This document shows positions 53,419-61,654 of a stretch of DNA of 64,000 nt, piece by piece. The position numbers were made by a program, and so were the translations under genes. The notes under the pieces were generated by a model. The model had not been told where the DNA came from. It saw only the letters and a program-made list of their open reading frames with translations, and did no database searches. Every line of letters begins with the position of its first letter. The first letter of the stretch is position 1. Source of the DNA: Hoeflea_A sp965249925 (GTDB lineage: Bacteria > Pseudomonadota > Alphaproteobacteria > Rhizobiales > Rhizobiaceae). The stretch is from positions 2,604,001 to 2,668,000 of the forward strand of contig OZ252260.1 of assembly GCA_965249925.1 (NCBI GenBank). The letters run 5' to 3'.

Positions 53419-53853
53419 ATGCCGATGAGCGCTGAATTCTCGCCCGTGTTACGCGGCGCTCACGTGAGTGAGCCGGCAGCCGGGGATCGGCTGGCGGTCT
53501 ACTACGACGGCGAATGCCCGGTGTGTCGCATCGAGGTCGCGTTCTACCGGCGACTGGATCGGGCCGGCCGCATCGACTGGCGTGACGTTTGGGCGCTGGC
53601 GGACGATCGAATGCCGGTGGGCAAGAGCCGCGACGACCTTTTGCGGGTGTTCCATGTCATCGACCGTGGCGGACACTGGGTTGTCGGCGTCGACGCCTTT
53701 GCCGCGATTTGGCGGGAGCTGCCGGTCTTTCGCCGGTTTTGGTGGCTGTTCAAGATCCCGCTTATCCGCCAGGCCGCGCAAGCCGCTTACCGGTTGTTCC
53801 TGGCCTGGCAGCGTCGCGACCGGGCACGCAGGGAAGCCAGGGAGCCATCGTAA
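53419..53853 (+). CDS. DCC-family thiol-disulfide oxidoreductase-like protein (DUF393)
   Basis: A 144-residue protein with the family motif YDGECPVCRIE (C33, C36), resembling a thioredoxin-fold CxxC active site. The start may be ATG at 53419 or the next Met at 53425. It follows the glutathione peroxidase by 5 bp and precedes a DUF427 gene by 4 bp. It may serve thiol redox chemistry linked with the peroxidase, though no member of this group has a firmly known substrate. Confidence 0.82.
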   Translation: MPMSAEFSPVLRGAHVSEPAAGDRLAVYYDGECPVCRIEVAFYRRLDRAGRIDWRDVWALADDRMPVGKSRDDLLRVFHVIDRGGHWVVGVDAFAAIWRELPVFRRFWWLFKIPLIRQAAQAAYRLFLAWQRRDRARREAREPS

Positions 53854-53857
53854 CATC

Positions 53858-54331
53858 ATGACCTTGCCCGTCGAATCCGTCTGGGACTATCCGCGACCGC
53901 CACGCCTCGAGCCGGTGACGCATCGCCTGGTCGTCGCGATGGATGGCGTGACGATCGCCGATACGGTGCGTGGCTACCGGATTCTCGAAACCAGCCACCC
54001 GCCGACCTACTACATCCCGCCTGACGACATACACCCGCAGCATCTGCAGCCATCGGCCCGCCGCACTTACTGCGAGTTCAAGGGCGAAGCCCGCTACTGG
54101 TCGGCCGCGGTCGACGGTCGTCTGGTGTCGGACGCCGCCTGGAGCTACGGCAATCCGACGGCGGACTACCGCGCGATTAAGGATTTCCTGTCCTTCTACG
54201 CGTCCCGGGACCTGCAGTGCAGCGTCGGCGGCGAGCCGGTGCTACCGCAGGAGGGCAGTTTCTACGGCGGCTGGATCACCGGCAATCTGCAGGGCCCTTT
54301 CAAGGGCGGCCCCGGCACCCGGTTCTGGTGA
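53858..54331 (+). CDS. DUF427 domain protein
   Basis: A 157-residue single-domain DUF427 protein. It includes VVAMDGVTIADTVRGYRILE, THPP-like SHPPTYYIPPDDI, CEFKGEARYWSA and the C-terminal GGWITGNLQGPFKGGPGT. The family fold is known structurally but its function is not. It is 4 bp from the DCC gene and is probably co-transcribed with it and GPx. It converges with the DUF2235 gene, leaving only 9 bp between the stops. Confidence 0.82.
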   Translation: MTLPVESVWDYPRPPRLEPVTHRLVVAMDGVTIADTVRGYRILETSHPPTYYIPPDDIHPQHLQPSARRTYCEFKGEARYWSAAVDGRLVSDAAWSYGNPTADYRAIKDFLSFYASRDLQCSVGGEPVLPQEGSFYGGWITGNLQGPFKGGPGTRFW

Positions 54332-54340
54332 CCGCGCCGA

Positions 54341-55573
54341 TCAGCTTTTTGCCGCAGCGCGTCGGCCACCCGCCTTTGTCTTCGCGTGATCCGTCGGAAT
54401 GTTCGACTGCTCATAATCGCCTGGTTTGCCGCGCCGGTCGAAAACTGAATGATGAATCGTCGCGCCGGCCGGGATCGTCCGCCGCTCAAAAAGGGGCACA
54501 TACAGGCCCAGAAGCGACCGTCGCACGGTCCTCTGAAACCGCGACATGCGGCGCGGTATGAATTCGACAGCGGCCCACGCCCAGTTCATCGAATCATTGG
54601 GCGGTGCGAGTGAATCGGGCGCAACATAGTCCTTGTTCTCATTCTTACCGAGCACGATCTCGTTGACGGTGCGTGTCTTGTATTTGAGCCCCATGGCCCT
54701 GGTTTCGCGGATCATCCAATCAAGCGGAATCTTGGCGAGCCTGCTTTCCCTTTCCGGATAACCGCCGCCGACATCGCCGTGCACGCCCGAGAACCAGACC
54801 TCCTTCACGTCCTGTTTTTTCACTGATTTGGGCTTGAACGGTCCGCCCCAGTAATCGTTGTCCTGCGGCCACTGTTGCGGTTGGAACATGGTGCGCCTCT
54901 CGTCGATCGCCACGGCGTGGCGCACCGACTGAACGCTTTTGTTGGTCCTCGTGAAGGCGTGACTGCGCAGGCGCGGCCCGAAGCGGCCCCATTCGATGAC
55001 CGAACCGACCGTGTCGAACAGCCCGAGGCATCGTATGGCCGGTCGGCGCGGCGTCAGGATTCGTTCGAACAGCCGCACTTCCGCGAACGGGTTCTTTTCC
55101 GTGTCGCGCTCGTCGGAGCCGGTGTTTTCCGCTCGGTCGCTGACCGATTTGTAGGCGCGGTAAGCGTAGTCGAGCAGGTTGAGATTGATCGGCCGGATCA
55201 GTCCCACCGCATGGATGAAGCCGGCAAGAACACGCGCGGTGTAGGCGCCGCGCGAGAAGCCGAACAGGAAGATCTCATCCGGCTCCCCGTCGGTGTCCTT
55301 GCCGTCATCATAGGTTTCGGCCAGGAACTGGTAGGCCTCTTTGACATTGTGATCGAGACCCCAACCGGTCGCCAGCCCCCAGATCTCGTGCGCCTTGCGA
55401 TACGTGTAGGACCAGGAATTGGCCGCGCCGAACGTGCCGACGCCCGGGTCGTAGAAGACGAGCTGCGAATCGTTTTTCTCGAGTGCCCCGTAAAGCCGCA
55501 ATATGTTGGTGCGATCCTCGGCGATCTCGTTGGACGTGCCGTCGCACAGGATGACGATTTTTCTGCCGGCCAT
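54341..55573 (-). CDS. DUF2235 alpha/beta hydrolase (T6SS Tle1-like phospholipase domain)
   Basis: A 410-residue DUF2235 protein. It starts IVILCDGTSNEIAEDRTNI and has the nucleophile elbow FGFSRGAYTARVL and the WFSGVHGDVGGGYPE segment that holds the acid and base side of the triad. The domain is found in type VI lipase effectors (Tle1) and in stand-alone bacterial and fungal proteins. Here there is no VgrG, PAAR or immunity gene nearby and no membrane segment, so a metabolic lipase or esterase role is more likely than a toxin. Confidence 0.83.
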   Translation of the reverse strand: MAGRKIVILCDGTSNEIAEDRTNILRLYGALEKNDSQLVFYDPGVGTFGAANSWSYTYRKAHEIWGLATGWGLDHNVKEAYQFLAETYDDGKDTDGEPDEIFLFGFSRGAYTARVLAGFIHAVGLIRPINLNLLDYAYRAYKSVSDRAENTGSDERDTEKNPFAEVRLFERILTPRRPAIRCLGLFDTVGSVIEWGRFGPRLRSHAFTRTNKSVQSVRHAVAIDERRTMFQPQQWPQDNDYWGGPFKPKSVKKQDVKEVWFSGVHGDVGGGYPERESRLAKIPLDWMIRETRAMGLKYKTRTVNEIVLGKNENKDYVAPDSLAPPNDSMNWAWAAVEFIPRRMSRFQRTVRRSLLGLYVPLFERRTIPAGATIHHSVFDRRGKPGDYEQSNIPTDHAKTKAGGRRAAAKS

Positions 55574-55655
55574 GACAATCCCCCAAAAGCTTCCCGGCGA
55601 AGATTAACACCGGAAGATGGGGGAACCGAAGCTCGGACGTAAATCTGTTTGCCGA

Positions 55656-55970
55656 TTACCTGGCGACCGTCTGAATCACCTCGAAGCCTTCGAATTGCGG
55701 CGGTCCGAGATAGAGCGGCTTGTGGTCGCCGGCGCCCTTGTGGGCGTCGCGGAAGGCCTGGCTCTTGGTCCAGTCGACGAAGGCCTGTTCGCTCTCCCAG
55801 ATGGTGTGGGACACATACAGCGTATGGTCGTCATGTTCCGGACCGCGCAGCATCTGGAACTCGACGAAGCCCGGCTCGTCGCGGATATGGACCTCGCGAT
55901 TGAGCCACACATCCTCGAAGCTCTTCTCCTCACCCTTTTTCACGCGAAAACGGTTCATGGCGATGAACAT
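55656..55970 (-). CDS. Antibiotic biosynthesis monooxygenase domain protein (HmoA-like)
   Basis: A 104-residue dimeric alpha-beta barrel protein: MFIAMNRFRVKKGEEKSFED, then EPGFVEFQMLRGPEHDDHTLY and SHTIWESEQAFVDWTKS. These features match the IsdG/HmoA-like heme-degrading group within the ABM superfamily (conserved N, W and H positions appear present). Haem oxygenase activity is plausible but not proven by sequence. It is a single gene between DUF2235 and MAPEG. Confidence 0.75.
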   Translation of the reverse strand: MFIAMNRFRVKKGEEKSFEDVWLNREVHIRDEPGFVEFQMLRGPEHDDHTLYVSHTIWESEQAFVDWTKSQAFRDAHKGAGDHKPLYLGPPQFEGFEVIQTVAR

Positions 55971-56027
55971 GCGGAACTCCTGATGACGGGATTTGCCCTG
56001 CGGGCGGGTCGTTTCGCGGCGTGCCTA

Positions 56028-56444
56028 TCACAACACGGCGATAAGGGCCAGCAGCGCCAGGCCGAGATTGCACAGGCTCGCCAGAATCAGGATCTGGGTG
56101 CGCAGGCCGCCATAGGTTTTGCCGATGCCGCGCAGATAGACGATGTTGGCGAGGATCCGAAACAGCAGCCCGAGGCCGGCCAGCAGGTTGGTCCAGAACG
56201 GGTTGGCGCCGGTCAGGATCGCCGCCCCCACCAGCGCGAAATAGAACACGCCCATTTCGATGGTGTTCAGATAGGTCCGGTCCAGCCGGTAGGCGGGGTT
56301 GTCATAGCTTTGTTCATGCGATGCGCCGGGCACCAGGTCCGCGCCGCCCTTGCGGATGCCCGTCGCCGCATTCAGCACCTGGGCAATCACAGCGTAGATG
56401 ACCACGGATAGGATTGCGTAGGTATAGACCGAAAAATGTTCCAT
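56028..56444 (-). CDS. MAPEG family membrane protein
   Basis: A 138-residue four-helix membrane protein. The loop after helix 1 (RKGGADLVPGASHEQSYDNP) and RLDRTYLNTIEMGVFYFALV fit the MAPEG superfamily, whose members are glutathione-dependent transferases or isomerases and related proteins. The gshB gene at 57.3 kb is near but on the other strand. The precise activity is unknown. Confidence 0.78.
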   Translation of the reverse strand: MEHFSVYTYAILSVVIYAVIAQVLNAATGIRKGGADLVPGASHEQSYDNPAYRLDRTYLNTIEMGVFYFALVGAAILTGANPFWTNLLAGLGLLFRILANIVYLRGIGKTYGGLRTQILILASLCNLGLALLALIAVL

Positions 56445-56534
56445 GAGGGTTCCTCGATATGCACGTCAGCGCAGTTTATCACGCATCCTGGAGCGCCGAA
56501 AACGGCAACAATCCCGCCGGGACAGTGACTGGAT

Positions 56535-57140
56535 TTAAAGCTTCGTACGCGCCCGCAGCGCCGCCGTCAGCGTGCCCTCGTCGAGGTAGTCGAGTTCGCC
56601 GCCGACCGGCACGCCGTGCGCGAGGCGGGTGATGGCGACGTCGAGACCGTCGAGCTGGTCGGTGATGTAGTGTGCGGTCGTTTGGCCCTCCACCGTGGCG
56701 TTCACCGCGATCACCAGTTCCTTGACGCCGCCCTTGGCGACACGCTCCACCAGCGGCTTGATGCTGAGGTCGTCGGGGCCGATGCCGTCGAGTGGTGACA
56801 GCGTGCCACCGAGCACGTGGTAGGCGCTGTTCATGGCGCCCGCGCGTTCCAGCGCCCACAGGTCGGCGACGTCTTCGACGACGATGATGGTACTGGGATC
56901 GCGCCGCGGATCTGTGCAGATGGTGCAGGGATCGATGGTATCGACATTGCCGCAGATCGAACACAGCGTGACTTTGTCGCGCGCCTCCGCCAGGGCTTCG
57001 GCCAGCGGCGCAAGAAGCTGCTCCTTCTTCTTGATCAGGTGCAGCGCAGCACGACGCGCCGAGCGCGGCCCCAGCCCCGGGATTCGCGCCAGCAGCTGGA
57101 TCAGCTTTTCGATTTCCGGTCCGGCGACGGTTTTTGCCAT
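56535..57140 (-). CDS. recR: Recombination protein RecR
   Basis: A 201-residue RecF-pathway DNA-binding protein. It has an N-terminal HhH region (RIPGLGPRSARRAALHLI), a zinc finger with C60, C63, C72 and C75 (CSICGNVD, CTIC), a Toprim domain starting IIVVEDVADLWAL and a C-terminal Walker B-like element. In most relatives recR lies directly after ybaB. Here it is about 6.3 kb upstream of ybaB and inverted, divergent from gshB across 155 bp. Confidence 0.95.
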   Translation of the reverse strand: MAKTVAGPEIEKLIQLLARIPGLGPRSARRAALHLIKKKEQLLAPLAEALAEARDKVTLCSICGNVDTIDPCTICTDPRRDPSTIIVVEDVADLWALERAGAMNSAYHVLGGTLSPLDGIGPDDLSIKPLVERVAKGGVKELVIAVNATVEGQTTAHYITDQLDGLDVAITRLAHGVPVGGELDYLDEGTLTAALRARTKL

Positions 57141-57295
57141 GGCACCTTATCTACCGTGATTCGTGACGATTGGAAGGTGCGGCAGGCGCACCGGGCAAGC
57201 CGTACCATGCGGGTCAACGGTTGCATTTGCGCCCGCCGGCTTTATCTCTGGAGGGCGCGGCCGCCGCCACGCGGTCCGACGGGCAGGAATTCGAC

Positions 57296-58240
57296 ATGGC
57301 TGACAGTCTCAAGGTTGCGGTCCAGATGGACCACATCTCCTCCATTCAGATCGAAGGCGATACGACCTTCGCCCTGTGCCTGGAAGCGCAGCGGCGCGGC
57401 CACCAGCTGTTCCACTATACGCCGACGCAACTGTCGTTGCGCGACGGCGTTGTGACAGCGCCGGTCGAGTCGATGAGCGTGCGCGACGTTTCCGGCGACC
57501 ATTACAGGCTGGGCACGCCAAAGCGCACCGACCTGTCGTCGATGGACGTGATCCTGTTGCGTCAGGATCCGCCCTTCGACATGTCCTATATCACCTCGAC
57601 GCATATTCTTGAGCGCATCCATCCGCAGACCCTTGTGGTCAACGATCCGGCTTGGGTGCGCAATTCGCCCGAGAAGATTTTTGTGACGGAATATCCGGAC
57701 CTCATGCCGGAGACGCTGATCACCGCCGATGTGGACGAGATCATCGCCTTCCGCCACGAGATGGGCGACATCATCCTCAAGCCGCTCTACGGCAATGGCG
57801 GGGCCGGGGTCTTTCACCTGACCAGCGACGACCGCAACCTGACCTCGCTGCTGGAGATGTTCGGCCAGATGTTCCGTGAACCGTTGATCGCCCAGCGCTA
57901 CCTGCCGGCGGTGCGCAGCGGCGACAAGCGCATCATTCTGATCGACGGCGAGCCGGTCGGCGCCATCAACCGCGTGCCCACCGCCACCGAGGCGCGCTCC
58001 AACCTGCACGTCGGCGGCCGCGCCGAGCCGGTCGACCTGACCGACCGCGAGCGCGAGATCTGCACCCGCATCGGACCGGCGCTCAAAGAGCGCGGCTTCC
58101 TGCTGGTCGGCATTGATGTCATCGGCAATGTCATGACCGAAATCAACGTCACTTCGCCCACCGGCATCCGCGAGGTGCAGAAATTCGGCGGCGCCGATAT
58201 CGCCGCTCTGCTGTGGGATGCCATCGAAGCGAAGCGCTGA
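57296..58240 (+). CDS. gshB: Glutathione synthase
   Basis: An ATP-grasp enzyme joining gamma-glutamylcysteine and glycine. At 314 residues it matches GshB: KVAVQMDHISSIQIEGDTTF N-terminal domain, LLRQDPPFDMSYI, LVVNDPAWVRNSPEKIFV, and the ATP-grasp segments ILKPLYGNGGAGVF and TEINVTSPTGIREVQ. ATG at 57296 (MADSLKV) has GCAGGAA upstream. The long in-frame extension before it has no homology. It stands in front of a convergent DUF1062 gene. Confidence 0.94.
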   Translation: MADSLKVAVQMDHISSIQIEGDTTFALCLEAQRRGHQLFHYTPTQLSLRDGVVTAPVESMSVRDVSGDHYRLGTPKRTDLSSMDVILLRQDPPFDMSYITSTHILERIHPQTLVVNDPAWVRNSPEKIFVTEYPDLMPETLITADVDEIIAFRHEMGDIILKPLYGNGGAGVFHLTSDDRNLTSLLEMFGQMFREPLIAQRYLPAVRSGDKRIILIDGEPVGAINRVPTATEARSNLHVGGRAEPVDLTDREREICTRIGPALKERGFLLVGIDVIGNVMTEINVTSPTGIREVQKFGGADIAALLWDAIEAKR

Positions 58241-58252
58241 GGGCCCGTTGCT

Positions 58253-58891
58253 CTAACCTGCCGCGCCATCTGAAGCGGCCATCGCGATGGCCTGACCGTC
58301 TTCAAGACCGGCAAGCTCGACCGTGACGTGCAGCCCGTCAGCGACCGGCTGGCGCAATCTGCGCCGCCCGCAGCCGTGGATGCACACCCGCCCGTCCCGT
58401 TCGAGCTTTTGCAGGCGCGCCCGCGTGAGGGCCAGCTGGCCGGCGAGCAGGCGGTCGGTGCGAAGCGGCGCCGAGGCCGGCACATCCAGCGCAATGTCCA
58501 GTCGCGACCAGGGTCGTCGTCCAGCGGACGCCAGTTGCTTGTGCACCACGGCTTGATCGCACTGCTGGATCCGCTGCGCCACGCGCTTGAGCTGCGTCGC
58601 ATCATGCGCGACGCGCGCCACCAGGTCGGGATCGTTGTGCTGCAGAGCGTGCAACGTCACCGGATCGATGTCGCGCACGTTGCGGCGTTCATAGAGCGGC
58701 CTGTTCCACACCGTGTCGCATGCGACGCAGCGGTAGATGAGCCAGGCATCCAGACGACGGCCCTGGGCGTTGAGCCTGAATTTGCCGCTGTGGCGGTAAG
58801 CGCTGACACAGCCGCAGCGGCTGCACGGGAGAAGCGGTTGCGGGGCGTTGCAGGCATGAATCTGCCACCGCATGGCGAGGATAGTCGACAT
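58253..58891 (-). CDS. DUF1062 domain protein (putative zinc-binding)
   Basis: A 212-residue DUF1062 protein. Two CxxC pairs near the N-terminus (LLPCSRCGC and YRCVACDTVW) flank KFRLNAQGRRLDAWLIY and probably form a zinc ribbon; NRPLYERRNV follows. The C-terminal half is Arg-rich and may bind nucleic acid. ATG at 58891 (MSTILAM) has AGGA 9 bp upstream; ATG at 58921 is the alternative. It is divergent from the TetR gene, whose operator palindromes lie in the shared upstream region. Its function is unknown. Confidence 0.78.
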   Translation of the reverse strand: MSTILAMRWQIHACNAPQPLLPCSRCGCVSAYRHSGKFRLNAQGRRLDAWLIYRCVACDTVWNRPLYERRNVRDIDPVTLHALQHNDPDLVARVAHDATQLKRVAQRIQQCDQAVVHKQLASAGRRPWSRLDIALDVPASAPLRTDRLLAGQLALTRARLQKLERDGRVCIHGCGRRRLRQPVADGLHVTVELAGLEDGQAIAMAASDGAAG

Positions 58892-59289
58892 TTCTTCCGG
58901 TCCTTCCTGAAGAAGGTCCATCGAAATGACGGCGCGAGGTCCCGTTGGCCGGGTGCGGTTGGCAGCTTAAGGAAAGGTGACGTGCACAGTTGCCGAGGCT
59001 TCGAAGGCGGGCAAGACAAGGGCGTGCCATACCGGTCTCGCACCGCCACCTCGACAAACACACGAAATTGATCGGCCGTGCGCTGGCACGACCGTGTGCA
59101 GGGTGGGGAAAAGAGACCGGTGACTACGACGGCAAAACGGCGGTTCCAGTGTGGATTTCTCGGACGCGGCCTTTAAGCAGATGACGCTGCGAATGGCAAG
59201 GCAATGGGGGATTAAAACGGCACTTACCGATCGGTACGTACCGTAACTTACCAATTGGTAAGTCATCAAGAGTGGGCTATGGTGTTGGC
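58892..59289. promoter_or_regulatory. 398 bp intergenic region between DUF1062 and tetR
   Basis: A stretch of nearly 400 bp with no convincing gene; open frames here lack ribosome-binding sites and similarity. The left part up to about 59190 is ordinary GC-rich sequence in which I recognise nothing. The right end holds the twin operator palindromes described separately. It probably contains divergent promoters, and it may include the scar of a lost gene formerly controlled by the TetR protein. Confidence 0.4.
59222..59263. promoter_or_regulatory. Twin TetR-type operator palindromes upstream of tetR
   Basis: Two related 18-bp palindromes. ACTTACCGATCGGTACGT at 59222-59239 is symmetrical at 8 of 9 pairs. 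ACTTACCAATTGGTAAGT at 59246-59263 is perfectly symmetrical. Both share the half site ACTTACC, and their centres are 24 bp apart. They lie 27-68 bp before the tetR start. Spacing and symmetry fit autoregulation by a TetR dimer pair. Confidence 0.75.
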
Positions 59290-59904
59290 ATGAGCGATCA
59301 CGCACAGGCACGGCAGAAATTCATCGACGCGGCACACCTTCTGTTTGCCGAACGCGGTTATTACGGCGTTTCCATCGCCGCCGTTTCGGCCGAAATGGGT
59401 CTGACCAAACAGGCCGTCCTGCATCATTTCGGCAGCAAGGAAAAACTCTATGGCGAGGTGTTGAAACAGCTTGCCGAACGGTTTGAAACGGTGCTGCGGC
59501 AAGCCATCGCGGAGCCGGGATCCGGACGCGAAAAAGCCCGCACCGTTCTGTTGGCGGTCCACGCGCATTTAACCCGTGAGGACGCCGACGCGCGTATCGT
59601 CGTTCGCGAATTGCTGGATAATGTCGACCGAGCCGCGCGCAGCCGTACCTGGTATCTGCGGCCGCTGCTCGATGCTCTGGCCGAGGTGTTTCGCGGCGTG
59701 CCGGAGTGGAAAGACGCTAGCGATGCGGAAATCTACGCCGCCATGTATCAGCTCATCGGCGCCATCAACTATTTCGCCATTTCCGGCGCCACGCTCGACG
59801 GCATTCTCGGTAGCGACCGGCTGTCGGCAGTCGAGCAGGCATTTCCGACGGTGCTGGGCCGCCTCTTCGAGGCGCCCATCGGCGGTTCGCGTCCGTTGCT
59901 CTAA
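59290..59904 (+). CDS. TetR-family transcriptional regulator
   Basis: A 204-residue TetR protein. The N-terminal HTH is clear (FIDAAHLLFAERGYYGVSIA, then AAVSAEMGLTKQAVLHHFGS, KEKLY). The helical C-terminal ligand domain resembles AcrR/TetR regulators of fatty acid or efflux genes. ATG at 59290 (MSDHAQARQ) was preferred over an in-frame ATG at 59272. Two palindromes ACTTACC-N4-GGTAAGT precede it. Its 3' end overlaps the convergent nudC gene by 4 bp. No obvious target other than itself and DUF1062 is adjacent. Confidence 0.9.
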   Translation: MSDHAQARQKFIDAAHLLFAERGYYGVSIAAVSAEMGLTKQAVLHHFGSKEKLYGEVLKQLAERFETVLRQAIAEPGSGREKARTVLLAVHAHLTREDADARIVVRELLDNVDRAARSRTWYLRPLLDALAEVFRGVPEWKDASDAEIYAAMYQLIGAINYFAISGATLDGILGSDRLSAVEQAFPTVLGRLFEAPIGGSRPLL

Positions 59905-60725
59905 TCCGCCAGCGTCAGCCAGCCATGGATCAGGTGATGCGCGATGGCACCGGGTGGCGGTGACGACAGCGCCCCGATGCCGGTCTGCCGCTGCAGCAGT
60001 TCGGCGGCTTCCGTGCGGCTGAACCACAGGCAGTCTTCCAGCTCGCGTGTGTCCATGACGATGTCCGTATTGAGCGCCTCGCCAAAACAGCCGATCATCA
60101 GCGTGTGCGGCATCGGCCAGGGCTGTGAAGCGAAATAGCGTACCCGCCCGATGCGGATGCCCGACTCCTCCTGGGTTTCGCGGCGCACGGCGTCCTCGAT
60201 GGTTTCGCCGGGTTCCAGGAAGCCGGCCAGGCAGGAATACATGCCGGGCGGAAAATGCGCGCTGCGGCCGAGCAGGCAGCGGTCGTTGACGCTGTCGATG
60301 GCGAGCATGATGACCACCGGATCGGTGCGCGGAAACAGCATGTGGCCGCAGGACGAGCATTCCCGGCGGTAGCCGCCGGCGCGCGGCACGGTGGGTGCGC
60401 CGCAGCGTCCGCAATACCGGTGCGACTGCACCCAGGCGAGCAGGCTGGCCGCCTGGGCCATCTCGCCGAGCAGACTGCCGGTCACCAGGCCCTGGATATA
60501 GATCGACCGGTGGTCGATCGCCTTGACGTCCTCCGGCAGCTGCTCGGGATCGAGCCGCACCGGCACCGCCACACGCGGGGTCTCGTCGTCTGTAAAGCCG
60601 AGCAGTACGGCGTTTTCGTAGTCGGGATCGAACGGCGCCAATTGCTCGGCATGATGCAGCACCTCGAAGCCGTCGCCGTTCTTGCGCAGAAAGGTGCGCC
60701 CGGCGCGCATGGCGAAGCCCTGCAT
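59901..60725 (-). CDS. nudC: NAD(H) pyrophosphatase NudC (5' end uncertain)
   Basis: A Nudix hydrolase acting on NADH and probably NAD-capped RNA. It has a zinc ribbon (RYCGRCGAP, ECSSCGHM), the Nudix box GFLEPGETIEDAVRRETQEE, and SQPWPMPHTLM, the NudC-specific motif. The first canonical start in frame is ATG at 60725. Coding similarity clearly continues upstream to about 60860 (FDDAGFLEEPSSRVAF, AGNRLDRRSEFRDDN), which is the normal NudC N-terminal domain. No ATG, GTG or TTG exists there. An ATC at 60858-60860, 10 bp after GAGGAG, is where a start would be expected. Confidence 0.88.
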   Translation of the reverse strand: MQGFAMRAGRTFLRKNGDGFEVLHHAEQLAPFDPDYENAVLLGFTDDETPRVAVPVRLDPEQLPEDVKAIDHRSIYIQGLVTGSLLGEMAQAASLLAWVQSHRYCGRCGAPTVPRAGGYRRECSSCGHMLFPRTDPVVIMLAIDSVNDRCLLGRSAHFPPGMYSCLAGFLEPGETIEDAVRRETQEESGIRIGRVRYFASQPWPMPHTLMIGCFGEALNTDIVMDTRELEDCLWFSRTEAAELLQRQTGIGALSSPPPGAIAHHLIHGWLTLAD

Positions 60726-60864
60726 TTTGCCGGACGCCAGGGCGTCGCGCAGGCTGTTGTCATCGCGGAATTCGGACCGGCGGTCGAGCCGGTTGCCGGC
60801 AAAGGCAACGCGGCTGCTCGGCTCTTCCAGAAAACCGGCGTCATCGAATAGGGAGGGGATGAGT

Positions 60865-61269
60865 CTAAAGCTCCTCGATAATGGCCGCGATCATGCGGGT
60901 GGCGCTATTGGTATCATAAGGTTCGGCATTGCCAACCCCCCACACCGGCCCCGGCCATGCCATGTCTCCGGGATTGCGGGCGATCACGTGGATATGCAGC
61001 TGGCGAATGTGATTGCCCAGTGAACCGATGTTGATTTTTTCGCATCCGGTCACCCGTTTCAGAGCCCGGGCGGTCTCACAGGTTTCGAAGGTGAGCAGCG
61101 TCTGGTCGAGCGGCGTCAGGTGGTAGATTTCTTCGACCTCGGGGCGCTGCGGCACCAGCAGCAGCCACGGCCAGCGCCGGTCGTCCATCAGCCGCAGTTG
61201 GCAAAGACCGAGCTCCGAGGCCAGGCGACTGTCTGCCTCGATCCGTTCGTTCAGCCTGAAACCGGCCAT
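60865..61269 (-). CDS. HIT-family hydrolase
   Basis: A 134-residue histidine-triad-fold protein of the diadenosine tetraphosphate (Ap4A) hydrolase-like subfamily. The core motif is RQLHIHVIARNPGDMAWPGP, in which the last His of the triad is replaced as in this alphaproteobacterial group. ATG at 61269 (MAGFRLNERIEADS) fits family length; in-frame starts at GTG 61278 or ATG 61320 are alternatives. It lies immediately upstream of nudC, and the pair HIT-nudC suggests joint nucleotide sanitation. Confidence 0.83.
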   Translation of the reverse strand: MAGFRLNERIEADSRLASELGLCQLRLMDDRRWPWLLLVPQRPEVEEIYHLTPLDQTLLTFETCETARALKRVTGCEKINIGSLGNHIRQLHIHVIARNPGDMAWPGPVWGVGNAEPYDTNSATRMIAAIIEEL

Positions 61270-61386
61270 GCCGTTCACCCCGTTCCTATCGCCCCGGTGG
61301 CTAGGCTGGACACTGTCCATGTTGCAAGCCTAGCAGTTTTTCGACGGATTGGCTTGCTTTTCCACTCGCGATCTCCGATATGAGAC

Positions 61387-61487
61387 GCGGGAGGTTGGTG
61401 GTGGACGAGCCACTCGCCAACCGGGTCAGGTCCGGAAGGAAGCAGCCCTAACGAGCCACGGCACGGGTCACCGTGCCAGCCTCCCGC
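61387..61487 (+). ncRNA. ffs: Small (4.5S-type) signal recognition particle RNA
   Basis: The conserved SRP domain IV core GGTCAGGTCCGGAAGGAAGC is at 61424-61443, followed by AGCCCTAACGAG, the classical bacterial signature. The outer ends pair (GCGGGAGG at 61387 with CCTCCCGC at 61480-61487), closing a hairpin of about 100 nt. CCTTTGTTTT follows as a probable terminator tail. The position just before dnaX is common in alphaproteobacteria. The RNA binds Ffh for co-translational protein targeting. Confidence 0.95.
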
Positions 61488-61654
61488 CCTTTGTTTTCCG
61501 CCTGTGACGACCAAGCTGCGCGCAGTCGAGGCTGCGCTTGGGTCAACAGCCCTGGTGATCTCTGGATTTTTGATCGCGCGCTCTGTAAACCCGTAGGATC
61601 GGAAGGCGGCCTCGTGGATCGGTGGCCGCGACCCGTCCGTTTCACGGAGCATGG

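Noticed and set aside
54341..55573. A type VI secretion effector-immunity pair
   Set aside because: The DUF2235 gene has no adjacent immunity lipoprotein, VgrG, PAAR or Hcp gene, so an effector role is not supported.
60482..60844. ATG-started frame (60844) as an alternative nudC N-terminus
   Set aside because: It is in another frame and runs antisense to no known domain. The NudC-like pattern is in the frame of 59901-60725, so it could only join by a frameshift.
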